Counted from the first letter of the stretch, positions 1 through 6,085 are shown. The stretch is DNA of 11,257 nucleotides from DATIHT01 sp035480415 (GCA_035480415.1 DATIHT010000044.1:1-11257); one strand, 5' to 3'. Notes: generated by a model not told the origin, from the sequence alone. A program made the numbers and translations.

Positions 1-1517
1 ATCATCATCAAAGGCAGTGTAATTAGAACCGCAACTGCAGTAGATGCAATTAGAGTAGTGGAAACTACAATCGGAATTGATTTAATAAATTCACCAATAA
101 TTCCACTAGCAACCAAAAGCGGTAAAAATGCCCAGACGGCAGTAATTGTCGTCGACCAGATAGGAACGATAAAATCCCGAATTACCAGAAGCCCGGTTTC
201 GTTTGGTGTAAATTTTCTAACTCTCCAATAAGCAGTAACGGCAGTCACAATAACAATTGCATCATCTACCAAAAGACCAAGGGCAAGAAGAAGCGAAAAC
301 AAGGATAAAAAATTAATGGTAAGTCCCATCAACCTCATCACAGTAAAGGCAATCAAAAACGAGAGGGGAATACAAAAAGCCACCACAAGCGCCTGTCTTA
401 TCCCCAAAAATATGAAAAGTACCAAAATTACCAAAAGTATGGTGTCGCGGAAACTGCCGAGTAAATCTGTAAATTGCTTGTTAACCAGCTTGGCCTGATC
501 GCTGACAGAAATCAAACTAAACTCGCCCTCATACCCCTTGAGCGCCAAATCGGCAGACGCTCTTGCATCGGCAACTGCCTTGTCGATGTTTACTGAATCT
601 GTCTTAAATACGGAGAAAGTAACAACCCTTTGAGCATCTGAATTAACGCTTCCGTAGTAAGCTTGCGACTGGTTGGGCTTGGACCTGGAAATAACAGTGG
701 CAACATCGCCAAGCTTAACAATCTGCCCGCCAAGATTCACATTAAGTTCCCGAAGGTCGGAAACAGACTGAACTGTTGGGTCGATAGTTAAACTCAATGA
801 AGACGCGTCTGTGTTTAAAATACCGGCAGGCTGTGAATGTACAGCTGTATTCACTGCTCTGGACAAAGTAAGAGGATCCACCTTGTATTGCCTGGCAGCA
901 TCATTTTTAATTAAAACCTGAACTTCCTGTTCTTCTATACCGGAAATTACGACTTTTTTTACACTTGGCAGTTTTTCCAATTTGTCCTGTAAGTTCTTGG
1001 AAAAACTAATTAGCGATGCATCGTCGGATTTTGTCGTGACAAGAAACGTCCATACCGGTTGATTCTCAAAATCCAGCTTTTGAACTACTGGAGTTTGAAC
1101 ATCGCTTGGAAGGCTATTAACAGTATCAACCGCGCTTTTTACGTCGTCCCGTGCCTTGTCAGGATCAACTCCGGAATTAAACTCAACTGTAGTTGTGGAA
1201 ACGCTATCGGCGGACGTAGAGCTTATTTTAGAAACCCCCGCAATACCGTTTAAGCTGTCTTCAATAGGTACAGAAACAAGAGATTCAACATCAGAAGGCC
1301 CTGCACCGGGAAATACGGCATTAACAATTACAATCGGAATTTTAACCTCGGGGTTCAGCCTTCTTGGAAGCTGCAAAAAGCTGAAAATTCCCATCGCAAA
1401 GATAGCAATTATCAAAAGCAGGACAAACCTAAAGTTTGTTAAATACTTTGCAATTGGCGAATTAAGTAATTTTGGGTCAAATTTTAATTGACCAAGATAT
1501 GAAGTTTTTTCAGCCAT
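1..1517 (-). CDS. RND-family efflux permease (AcrB/HAE1-like), N-terminal half, cut by window edge
   Basis: Inner-membrane, proton-driven exporter subunit of the resistance-nodulation-division superfamily. About 505 N-terminal residues are visible of the roughly 1,000 usual for the family; the rest lies beyond the left edge. Seen in the translation: a short cytoplasmic N-terminus, TM1 at about residues 31-48, then the porter domain opening with LPRRLNPEV and VFPGAGPSDVES, both typical of RND porters. A hydrophobic block follows the large periplasmic loop and carries GLLVDDAIVI, whose Asp pair (D418-D419) matches the proton-relay Asp pair of AcrB TM4 (D407-D408). The ATG at 1515-1517 starts 6 nt after the stop of the adaptor gene, so the two form one operon. 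No strong Shine-Dalgarno is seen in the junction. The substrate cannot be read from the sequence: drug, lipid and dye exporters all look like this. No outer-membrane channel gene is visible. Confidence 0.93.
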   Translation of the reverse strand, partial: MAEKTSYLGQLKFDPKLLNSPIAKYLTNFRFVLLLIIAIFAMGIFSFLQLPRRLNPEVKIPIVIVNAVFPGAGPSDVESLVSVPIEDSLNGIAGVSKISSTSADSVSTTTVEFNSGVDPDKARDDVKSAVDTVNSLPSDVQTPVVQKLDFENQPVWTFLVTTKSDDASLISFSKNLQDKLEKLPSVKKVVISGIEEQEVQVLIKNDAARQYKVDPLTLSRAVNTAVHSQPAGILNTDASSLSLTIDPTVQSVSDLRELNVNLGGQIVKLGDVATVISRSKPNQSQAYYGSVNSDAQRVVTFSVFKTDSVNIDKAVADARASADLALKGYEGEFSLISVSDQAKLVNKQFTDLLGSFRDTILLVILVLFIFLGIRQALVVAFCIPLSFLIAFTVMRLMGLTINFLSLFSLLLALGLLVDDAIVIVTAVTAYWRVRKFTPNETGLLVIRDFIVPIWSTTITAVWAFLPLLVASGIIGEFIKSIPIVVSTTLIASTAVAVLITLPLMM

Positions 1518-1523
1518 GGAAGT

Positions 1524-2981
1524 TTATTTAACGCTGATTTTGTCACCGTTTACTATATTTCTGGAAAGAATTACGAAATCGTTTGTATCCAGCCCAGAAA
1601 CTACTTTTACAAACTTTCCCTGCAAAGCTCCAAGAGTAACCGTTTTGCTTGCGGCGTGGTCTCCATTTGCAACGAAGATATAAGTTGAGTCCTGAGTTTG
1701 GTGAACAGAGTCCAGTGGAACCAGAGTACTTCCATCATCGGAAACAACCTCAACCGGGACGTGAATGTTTACAAAACCGTTATCTGCAAGAAGATCTGCC
1801 ACCTCGCGGTCCAAAGTAAATATTATGGAATATAACGAACCGTCTGTTGCCTCGCCGGAAATATAAGTTGGTGTTACCTGATAAACTTTGCCGTCTATTT
1901 CAAAATCGGCAGGTTCAACTGTAGAGACAGCTCTTGCAATAGATCCGGGAACCTGGGCAACTGCAGTAAGCTCACTTTTGTTTCCGGTCAAAGTTAAAAG
2001 AGTTGTTCCTGGGTTAACAGATTGGCCGACCCTAACGTTTATTCTCTCAACTGTGCCTGCAAACGGAGCAGCAGGTGCCATTTGAGCTGCCATTACCTGT
2101 GCAAGCGAAAGTTGTAATTTGCTTATATCCTTCCCAAGTTCTAAAGATTTTTGCTGTAAATCAAGCTGATTTAGCGCAATGTCTTTTTGCAAATCCGAAA
2201 GTTTTGCAGGCGGATTATCGCCGGAAGCCTGATACTGGGAGTTTCTTAAAGAAGAATTAAGCTGTGCATTCGCAGCAGCAAGCTGGGTTCTTTGCGCTCT
2301 GGCACTGGCAATTGCCGCGTCGTTTGATCCGCCAACATTGGAAGCCTGCAAAGCCGCAATACTTGCATCGATCTGAGAAATTGTCGAATTGTTGTAATCA
2401 ATTATTCCTTGTGTGTCGGAAACCGATTGATTTGTAATGTCGCGCAACTTGTCGCTGTTTTCGTCTGTTTTATTTGCAACATCCCGCTGTTTGTTTAAAA
2501 GGTCGATCTGTGTTGGGAAAGTATCAACTGTATTTTGGTATTGCCTGTTGGCAATCTGGGCCTGGACTCCCTGTGCGTTCCCACCCTGGTAATTCGTAGA
2601 AAGCGAAACCAATGTTGTGCCCCTGCCTACTGTTTGGCCTTCGACAACGTTAATTTTAGAAACAACTCCAGGTGTTAGGGCAACAATCTTAACTACGCCG
2701 CTTTTCTGAACTTGTGCCTGGACCGTAATTTTTGGTGATGTACCCACAGAATAAACACTAACTTCTTTTGGCTTTGCCTCAACTTGCGTAGCCTCAGTCT
2801 TAGGTTTTCTAAGGAAACTGCCTGCAAATATCAAAAGGAACAAAAGCGCCAAAAGCACGAAAAAAGAGGTCAGTGGGCGTTTGTCCACAAACCTTAAAAT
2901 TGTCTTACTTTTTTTCTGAAATAATCCCTTAAAGCTTGTAAAAAGTTGGGCAGGCAAGCGAAATATTCTTGCCTTAAACAT
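1524..2981 (-). CDS. RND-type membrane-fusion (periplasmic adaptor) protein, HlyD/AcrA family
   Basis: Adaptor subunit that pairs with the downstream RND permease. A cytoplasmic N-terminus of about 37 basic residues precedes one TM helix (about 38-55), so it is anchored by a signal anchor, not a lipid. The first half of the lipoyl/barrel-sandwich domain is at about 92-128 (GVVSKINVVEGQTV) and the second half at about 305-333 (PFAGTVERINVRVGQSV). Between them lies a long coiled-coil-rich hairpin (about 140-300), rich in Gln, Ala, Ser and Asn. Beta-barrel and membrane-proximal domains follow, to the C-terminus at 485. The start is set by the ATG 10 nt after a perfect TATAAT and by the basic N-terminus before the TM. 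The length is on the long side for the family, mainly through the hairpin. A long hairpin normally reaches an outer-membrane channel; its partner in this presumably outer-membrane-less cell is unclear. Confidence 0.92.
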   Translation of the reverse strand: MFKARIFRLPAQLFTSFKGLFQKKSKTILRFVDKRPLTSFFVLLALLFLLIFAGSFLRKPKTEATQVEAKPKEVSVYSVGTSPKITVQAQVQKSGVVKIVALTPGVVSKINVVEGQTVGRGTTLVSLSTNYQGGNAQGVQAQIANRQYQNTVDTFPTQIDLLNKQRDVANKTDENSDKLRDITNQSVSDTQGIIDYNNSTISQIDASIAALQASNVGGSNDAAIASARAQRTQLAAANAQLNSSLRNSQYQASGDNPPAKLSDLQKDIALNQLDLQQKSLELGKDISKLQLSLAQVMAAQMAPAAPFAGTVERINVRVGQSVNPGTTLLTLTGNKSELTAVAQVPGSIARAVSTVEPADFEIDGKVYQVTPTYISGEATDGSLYSIIFTLDREVADLLADNGFVNIHVPVEVVSDDGSTLVPLDSVHQTQDSTYIFVANGDHAASKTVTLGALQGKFVKVVSGLDTNDFVILSRNIVNGDKISVK

Positions 2982-2991
2982 AAGAAACGAA

Positions 2992-3020
2992 ATTATAACT
3001 TAAATGCTATAGGATATCAA
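2992..3020 (-). promoter_or_regulatory. Promoter of the adaptor-RND operon
   Basis: On the minus strand, TTGATA (3015-3020) and TATAAT (2992-2997) are separated by 17 bp, 11 of 12 positions matching the sigma-70 consensus. This is the best promoter in the window. The -10 ends 10 nt before the ATG at 2981, so the transcript should begin about 4 nt before the start codon. The -35 lies just past the stop codon of the upstream minus-strand gene (3025), so the efflux operon has its own start even though the upstream gene is codirectional. Confidence 0.75.
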
Positions 3021-3024
3021 GCAC

Positions 3025-3456
3025 TTACTTAGTGGGCTTAGACGAAGCTGAAGGTGTTGAACTTTCAGCTTGGGTAACACACGGTGCCAGTTTGGCTTTT
3101 TCGGCTGCTGTCAGATTAGAAGCATCTCCTGCCTGAACTATTTTTTGCAGTTCGTCAGGAGAAAGAGTTTGCTGTACACACGAAATATTTACCATTCCAA
3201 TTCCCGGCAAGTTTGTTTCCGAAGGAGCGCTTGTCTGGCTTGGCACGGATTGCTGTGGGCTAGGGTTAGAAAGAAGAGAGCTCAATGCGCCTTGTCTTAC
3301 TTGGGAGAAGATCAAAAGAAGAAAAAAGGCGCCAATTACAATCCAGACAACATGAAACACTACAGAAAGGTAGTGGTCAATCACGTGTATTGTTGGTCTT
3401 TTTGGCATTGTCGGAGCAGAAACTGTGGCTGGTGTTGTTTTCTTTGCCCTTGGCAT
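3025..3456 (-). CDS. Single-pass membrane protein of unknown function
   Basis: Not recognised as a known family. The 143-residue product has a basic, Pro/Thr-rich cytoplasmic N-terminus of about 30 residues and one TM helix at about residues 33-53 (HVVWIVIGAFFLLLIFSQV). A Ser/Pro/Gln-rich linker of low complexity follows, then a small outside domain with exactly two cysteines (in ISCVQQ and APCVTQ), which could form a disulfide, and a Ser/Thr/Lys-rich tail. I chose the ATG at 3454-3456 over an in-frame GTG at 3463-3465, because the ATG fits the near-leaderless promoter spacing seen elsewhere here. With the GTG the protein would be 146 residues. It lies upstream of the efflux operon on the same strand, but that operon has its own strong promoter, so a functional link is only possible. 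Confidence 0.8.
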   Translation of the reverse strand: MPRAKKTTPATVSAPTMPKRPTIHVIDHYLSVVFHVVWIVIGAFFLLLIFSQVRQGALSSLLSNPSPQQSVPSQTSAPSETNLPGIGMVNISCVQQTLSPDELQKIVQAGDASNLTAAEKAKLAPCVTQAESSTPSASSKPTK

Positions 3457-3465
3457 ATGTCGCAC

Positions 3466-3494
3466 AGCATAAATAATCCACGCATAAAATGCAA
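3466..3494 (-). promoter_or_regulatory. Possible promoter of the single-pass membrane protein
   Basis: On the minus strand, TTGCAT (3489-3494) and TATGCT (3466-3471) are 17 bp apart, and the -10 ends 9 nt before the ATG at 3456. Both hexamers are imperfect; the call rests mainly on spacing shared with stronger promoters in this window. It is divergent from the promoter of the gene at 3539. Confidence 0.4.
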
Positions 3495-3503
3495 TATGTA
3501 AGT

Positions 3504-3532
3504 TTGTATTGCCACCATAGTGAATGTAAAAT
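3504..3532 (+). promoter_or_regulatory. Promoter of the 3539-4460 operon, leaderless
   Basis: TTGTAT (3504-3509) and TAAAAT (3527-3532) are 17 bp apart. The -10 ends 6 nt before the ATG at 3539, which places the expected transcription start at or within a base of the A of the start codon. There is no Shine-Dalgarno sequence between them. Confidence 0.6.
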
Positions 3533-3538
3533 AATTAC

Positions 3539-3967
3539 ATGGCCACGGATACCCCCAAAAAAGAAGATGTTCTAGGAGAAGCTGAGGCTATATTTGGGAA
3601 AAGTAGCGAGCTTTCTTCAGAAGAGAAAAAGAAGCAAAGGGAATTCGAAGAGGTGGCTCTCCTTAAGTGGACAAAGGATTTGCTTGACATGGAGCCTGAA
3701 GCCGCAGTGCCTACATTCAAAAGACTTTATCGCGAGGGGAAAGAAGCAGGGGCAAGTTTAACAGAACAAAGAAGTCCTATGGCCGTTGGGCATGGGAGGA
3801 TGTCTTTAGACTCACTGGCAGATACAGCTGAAGAAAAACTGACAGAACTAACTAAGGCCGGCGAAAATCCACTTTTAGATCCAGAACCTAAACGAGTCAA
3901 CATTGCAGATAAAGCCTTATGGACAAAAATAAACAATGTTGCTCAAGCGACTAAGAGGACGCAATGA
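3539..3967 (+). CDS. Hypothetical soluble helical protein
   Basis: I do not recognise this 142-residue protein. It is highly charged (Lys/Glu-rich), has no cysteine and no hydrophobic segment, and is predicted by eye to be mostly alpha-helical. A helical block spans about residues 25-65 (after SSEEKKKQREFEEVALLKW), a Gly/Met-containing linker follows at about 80-86, and a second amphipathic region ends in ADKALWTKINNVAQ. It is likely cytoplasmic. The ATG is preceded 6 nt upstream by TAAAAT with a 17-bp-spaced TTG box, so its mRNA should be leaderless. Its TGA stop overlaps the ATG of the next small ORF (ATGA at 3964-3967), making it the first cistron of an operon that ends with msrB. A role alongside MsrB is only suggested by that linkage. 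Confidence 0.8.
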   Translation: MATDTPKKEDVLGEAEAIFGKSSELSSEEKKKQREFEEVALLKWTKDLLDMEPEAAVPTFKRLYREGKEAGASLTEQRSPMAVGHGRMSLDSLADTAEEKLTELTKAGENPLLDPEPKRVNIADKALWTKINNVAQATKRTQ

Positions 3968-4074
3968 CCAGAGAATTTGAAAACCAGCGCCCCCTTGTGC
4001 CCACAGTTGGTTTTCTCCTTTCTACTCTTACAATAGATGTATTAAAATCATGGTGGATTAAAAACCAAAAATGA
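3964..4074 (+). CDS. 36-residue microprotein with a hydrophobic segment, between two ATGA overlaps
   Basis: A short ORF exactly bridges the 103-nt gap between the helical gene and msrB. It starts at an ATG sharing ATGA with the upstream stop (3964-3967) and ends at a TGA sharing ATGA with the msrB start (4071-4074). The 36-residue product has a polar N-terminus (MTREFENQRPL), then a mostly hydrophobic stretch at about 12-27 (VPTVGFLLSTLTIDVL), then a Trp-Trp pair and a basic tail (WWIKNQK). This looks like a small membrane-associated or membrane-inserted peptide with the basic end inside, although the Asp and Lys in or next to the segment make a full TM helix uncertain. No family is recognised. 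The double 4-nt overlap is the main evidence that it is translated, since it would couple translation across all three cistrons. Confidence 0.6.
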   Translation: MTREFENQRPLVPTVGFLLSTLTIDVLKSWWIKNQK

Positions 4075-4460
4075 TGGACCCAAAAAAGCTTGAAGAAGCA
4101 AAGAAGAAATTAACAGAAGAACAGTACAATATCTGTTTCCTGAAAGGGACTGAAGCACCAGGCAGCGGAAAGTATACATATAATAAGAAGAAGGGTATGT
4201 ACTATTGTGTTGTCTGCAACAGCCCTCTTTTTGCATCCGACGCAAAATTTGAAAGCGGTACAGGTTGGCCTAGTTTTGACAAAGTCGCAGAAAATAAAAA
4301 CGTTAAGCTGGAAAAAGATCTTTCACTCGGAATGGCCAGAACCGAAGTAGAATGCGCAACCTGCGGAGCTCATCTTGGCCACGTTTTCGACGACGGCCCA
4401 ACTGACACAGGCAAAAGATACTGCATTAACTCCCTAGCTTTAGAATTTAAAGAAAAATAA
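4071..4460 (+). CDS. msrB: Peptide-methionine (R)-S-oxide reductase MsrB, resolving Cys replaced by Thr
   Basis: Reduces the R epimer of methionine sulfoxide in proteins, repairing oxidant damage in the cytoplasm. The 129-residue length matches single-domain MsrB. Visible motifs: EEQYNIC..KGTEAPGSGKY at the N-terminus; zinc-site CxxC pairs C46/C49 and C95/C98; SGTGWPSF (62-69); HLGHVFDDGP (101-110); and the catalytic Cys118 in RYCINSLAL. In two-Cys MsrBs such as the E. coli enzyme the motif reads GCGWPSF and supplies the resolving cysteine; here that position is Thr64. Regeneration must therefore use another cysteine (C22 is a candidate) or direct reduction. The ATG at 4071 overlaps the preceding microprotein stop; a second ATG at 4074 would also work (TGATG overlap). 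It is the last gene of a three-cistron operon. Confidence 0.97.
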   Translation: MMDPKKLEEAKKKLTEEQYNICFLKGTEAPGSGKYTYNKKKGMYYCVVCNSPLFASDAKFESGTGWPSFDKVAENKNVKLEKDLSLGMARTEVECATCGAHLGHVFDDGPTDTGKRYCINSLALEFKEK

Positions 4461-4523
4461 TTAATTAGCCGACGATGTTGCCTGCATTGTCCAAAATTTG
4501 GATTTAGCCTTTTTAGACGCCAT
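4461..4523 (-). CDS. Candidate 20-residue ORF (low confidence)
   Basis: On the minus strand an ATG (4521-4523) opens a 20-codon ORF ending at TAA (4461-4463), directly abutting the convergent msrB stop. The peptide is basic and lacks acidic residues (it begins MASKKAKSKFW). What lifts it above chance is a promoter-like arrangement upstream, TTGCTG-17 bp-TAGTAT-6 nt-ATG, with the same spacing as the promoters at 3504-3532 and 6881-6909. No family is recognised. It may be a chance ORF in an intergenic spacer, or the region may act mainly as the 3' end of msrB. Confidence 0.25.
   Translation of the reverse strand: MASKKAKSKFWTMQATSSAN
4471..4491 (+). terminator. Weak hairpin downstream of msrB
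   Basis: GACGATG (4471-4477) can pair with CATTGTC (4485-4491), 7 bp including one G-U pair, around a 7-nt loop. The nearest T-run (4510-4514) is about 18 nt downstream, so this is a poor intrinsic terminator. A 13-nt palindrome at 4490-4502 (TCCAAAATTTGGA) follows. The call is tentative, resting on position after an operon end. Confidence 0.2.
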
Positions 4524-4529
4524 AATCTA

Positions 4530-4558
4530 ATACTAGCAATAATAAGATGTAGCAGCAA
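4530..4558 (-). promoter_or_regulatory. Possible promoter of the 20-residue minus ORF
   Basis: On the minus strand, TTGCTG (4553-4558) and TAGTAT (4530-4535) are 17 bp apart; the -10 ends 6 nt before the ATG at 4523. Hexamer matches are modest (3/6 and 4/6). The box lies 1 bp from the extended -10 of the plus-strand exonuclease promoter. Confidence 0.3.
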
Positions 4559-4559
4559 A

Positions 4560-4568
4560 TGATACAAT
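4560..4568 (+). promoter_or_regulatory. Extended -10 promoter of the exonuclease operon
   Basis: TGATACAAT (4560-4568) is a TGn-extended -10 with 5 of 6 matches in the hexamer. It ends 12 nt before the ATG at 4581, predicting a leader of about 6 nt. No good -35 is present at 16-18 bp, which is acceptable for extended -10 promoters. No Shine-Dalgarno is seen in the A-rich leader. Confidence 0.55.
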
Positions 4569-4580
4569 TACAAAACAAAA

Positions 4581-5207
4581 ATGAATCTTTTCTTCGATAT
4601 TGAAACAATCCCGGCACAGGATGAGCAGCAGGCAATTCTAAAAGAAATCCACGCCAAAAAACTTGCAGATGGTAAAAAGGTTAGTGAAAAATTTGAAGAG
4701 TACCTGACAGCAACCAGTTTCGACGGCGCATTTGGCTCCATCATCTGTATTGGTTATGCGATTGATGACGATGAAGTAGAGGTGCTTTACGGGGAAGAAA
4801 AACAAATCCTAAAAGATTTCTGGGCAATTGCCAAGAGTCAGCGAAAATTTATTGGTTTTAACAATATGGATTTTGATCTGCGTTTTATTTATCAGCGCTC
4901 TGTCATACAGGGAGTCTCTCCTACCCAGAACCTAAGTTTTGCCCGATACCGAAACGACCCTATCTACGACATTATGTGGGAGTGGAGAAAATGGGCAAGA
5001 GAACCTTCCGTATCTTTGGATACTCTTGCCAAAGCGCTTGGTATTCCAAGTAGCAAAGGCGGGGAAATAGAAGGCAAAAATGTCTGGCAGGCATACAAAG
5101 ATGGTAAACTTGCCCAAATCTGTGAATATTGTAAAAAGGATGTAGAGGTAACAAGAGCAATATATAAGAAGATGGTATTTGCAGAGCAAGTGAAATTAGA
5201 AATCTAA
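4581..5207 (+). CDS. DEDDy 3'-5' exonuclease, predicted PolB exonuclease-like (PF10108 type)
   Basis: A stand-alone 3'-5' exonuclease of the ribonuclease-H-like fold, related to the proofreading domain of family B DNA polymerases, but with no polymerase domain attached. The 208 residues hold the full metal-binding set: ExoI FFDIETIP (D6, E8), ExoII GFNNMDFDLRF (92-102, D99 the likely ligand), and ExoIII YCKKDVEVT (Y183-x3-D187), the Tyr making it DEDDy. The segment WRKWAREPSVSLDTLAKALGI (about 135-155) is typical of the family. The start is firm because the first catalytic block begins five residues in. The substrate is single-stranded or frayed DNA, or RNA, by family analogy; it is not readable here. 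It is the first gene of an operon with bcp (1 nt gap) and yjbQ. Confidence 0.88.
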   Translation: MNLFFDIETIPAQDEQQAILKEIHAKKLADGKKVSEKFEEYLTATSFDGAFGSIICIGYAIDDDEVEVLYGEEKQILKDFWAIAKSQRKFIGFNNMDFDLRFIYQRSVIQGVSPTQNLSFARYRNDPIYDIMWEWRKWAREPSVSLDTLAKALGIPSSKGGEIEGKNVWQAYKDGKLAQICEYCKKDVEVTRAIYKKMVFAEQVKLEI

Positions 5208-5208
5208 A

Positions 5209-5676
5209 ATGATGCCAAAAGTAGGGGACAGTGCTCCTGATTTTAAATTACCGGACCAAAACGGAAAAGTAAGAACCCTAAAAGAATTTAAAGGGCAAAG
5301 CGTCCTTGTCTATTTTTACCCTAAAGACTTTACCTCCGGTTGTACAACAGAGGCGTGTACTATCCGCGATTCTTTTCCAAACTTTAAAACTCAGGATTTA
5401 GTTGTTCTTGGAATAAGCGCAGACACAGTTGAAAGTCACAAGAAGTTTGCAGATAAATACAAACTGCCATTTACTTTGCTTGCCGACCCGGACAAAAAAG
5501 TAATTAATCTTTATGGTGTTTGGCAGAAAAAGAAGTTTTTAGGAAAAGAATATATGGGAATAGCCAGAAGCTCTTTTCTACTTGATAAAAAAGGTAAAAT
5601 TGCAAAAGTCTACAACAAGGTAAAACCGCCAATTCACGCAGCGCAAGTACTAAAGGATTCAGAAGAACTTAAGTAA
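5209..5676 (+). CDS. bcp: Thioredoxin-dependent peroxiredoxin, Bcp/PrxQ type
   Basis: Reduces hydrogen peroxide and organic hydroperoxides with electrons from a thioredoxin-like partner. The 155 residues show the PrxQ arrangement: GDSAPDFKLPDQNG at the start, then YFYPKDFTSGCTTEACTIRD with peroxidatic Cys45 and resolving Cys50 four residues apart, as in atypical two-Cys Bcp enzymes. P38, T42 and C45 form the PxxxTxxC signature, and Arg120 in IARSSFLLD completes the active site. The common TPGC is TSGC here, a mild variant. The first ATG (5209) lies 1 nt after the exonuclease stop; a second ATG at 5212 is possible. The gene ends in TAATG, overlapping yjbQ by 1 nt. With MsrB upstream it forms a neighbourhood of oxidant defence; no thioredoxin gene is visible in the window. 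Confidence 0.96.
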   Translation: MMPKVGDSAPDFKLPDQNGKVRTLKEFKGQSVLVYFYPKDFTSGCTTEACTIRDSFPNFKTQDLVVLGISADTVESHKKFADKYKLPFTLLADPDKKVINLYGVWQKKKFLGKEYMGIARSSFLLDKKGKIAKVYNKVKPPIHAAQVLKDSEELK

Positions 5677-6065
5677 TGCAGCAAATAACCATAAACACCA
5701 CAAAACACAACGAAGTTGTAGACATAACAGAAGAAGTTAACGAAATCCTCTCAAAATCCAAAAGCGAAGAAGGCCTGGTGAACATAACAACTCTCCACAC
5801 CACATGCGCACTAACAACAGCAGATCTAGACCCAGGAACAGACGAAGACTTACTTGAAGCAGTAACAAAGATGTTTCCCGAAGGTAACTGGCGTCATGGT
5901 CACAACCCTGGCCACGTAGGGGAACACATCATGTCGTCTCTAATAGGAATGACAGTAACTCTTCCTTATAAGAATAAGAAACTCATACTTGGAACATGGC
6001 AAAGAGTTATTCTTGTTGAACTCTCTGGTCCAAGACAAAGAGAGTTAATCGTATCAGCAGTTTGA
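5676..6065 (+). CDS. YjbQ/UPF0047 family protein
   Basis: Small soluble protein of the widespread YjbQ (UPF0047) family, often annotated as a secondary thiamine-phosphate synthase because some members complement thiE mutants; the true role is unsettled. The 129 residues match the usual single-domain length. Conserved blocks: TTLHTTCALTTADLDP (38-53), RHGHNPGHVGEHIMSSLIG (73-91) and LGTWQRVILVELSGPR (105-120), which line the predicted active-site pocket of the family. The usual Glu or Asn after the HTT block is replaced here (TADLDP). The start codon overlaps the bcp stop by 1 nt (TAATG), so translation is probably coupled. It ends with TGA. Confidence 0.92.
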   Translation: MQQITINTTKHNEVVDITEEVNEILSKSKSEEGLVNITTLHTTCALTTADLDPGTDEDLLEAVTKMFPEGNWRHGHNPGHVGEHIMSSLIGMTVTLPYKNKKLILGTWQRVILVELSGPRQRELIVSAV

Positions 6066-6073
6066 AATAGGAG

Positions 6074-6079
6074 TAAAAT
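6074..6079 (+). promoter_or_regulatory. -10 element before the cupin gene
   Basis: TAAAAT ends exactly 6 nt before the ATG at 6086, the same hexamer and spacing as at 3527-3532. No -35 is evident at 16-18 bp, where the yjbQ coding sequence lies. An AGGAG at 6069-6073 is 12 nt from the ATG, too far for an ideal Shine-Dalgarno but usable by readthrough transcripts from yjbQ. The gene may therefore be served by both a leaderless start and the upstream operon. Confidence 0.4.
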
Positions 6080-6085
6080 ATAACT

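Noticed and set aside
1059..1491. Plus-strand open frames opposite the RND gene
   Set aside because: The minus strand reads through as a clear RND porter domain; these are shadows.
3070..3501. 143-codon plus-strand open frame
   Set aside because: It is antisense to the single-pass membrane protein gene; composition is Cys/Arg-rich and irregular, as expected of a shadow frame.
3979..4015. Perfect 8-bp inverted repeat GAAAACCA/TGGTTTTC with 21-nt loop, as a terminator before msrB
   Set aside because: It lies inside the 36-codon ORF that couples the two flanking genes; the stem is AT-rich, the loop long, and no continuous T-run follows.
4043..4048. TAAAAT as a separate promoter for msrB
   Set aside because: It has no -35 at 16-18 bp, ends 22 nt from the ATG unlike the other units, and sits within the microprotein ORF of a coupled operon.
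6069..6073. AGGAG as a standard Shine-Dalgarno for the cupin gene
   Set aside because: It is 12 nt from the ATG, longer than usual, and precedes a -10 that would start the mRNA downstream of it; kept only as a possible site on readthrough transcripts.
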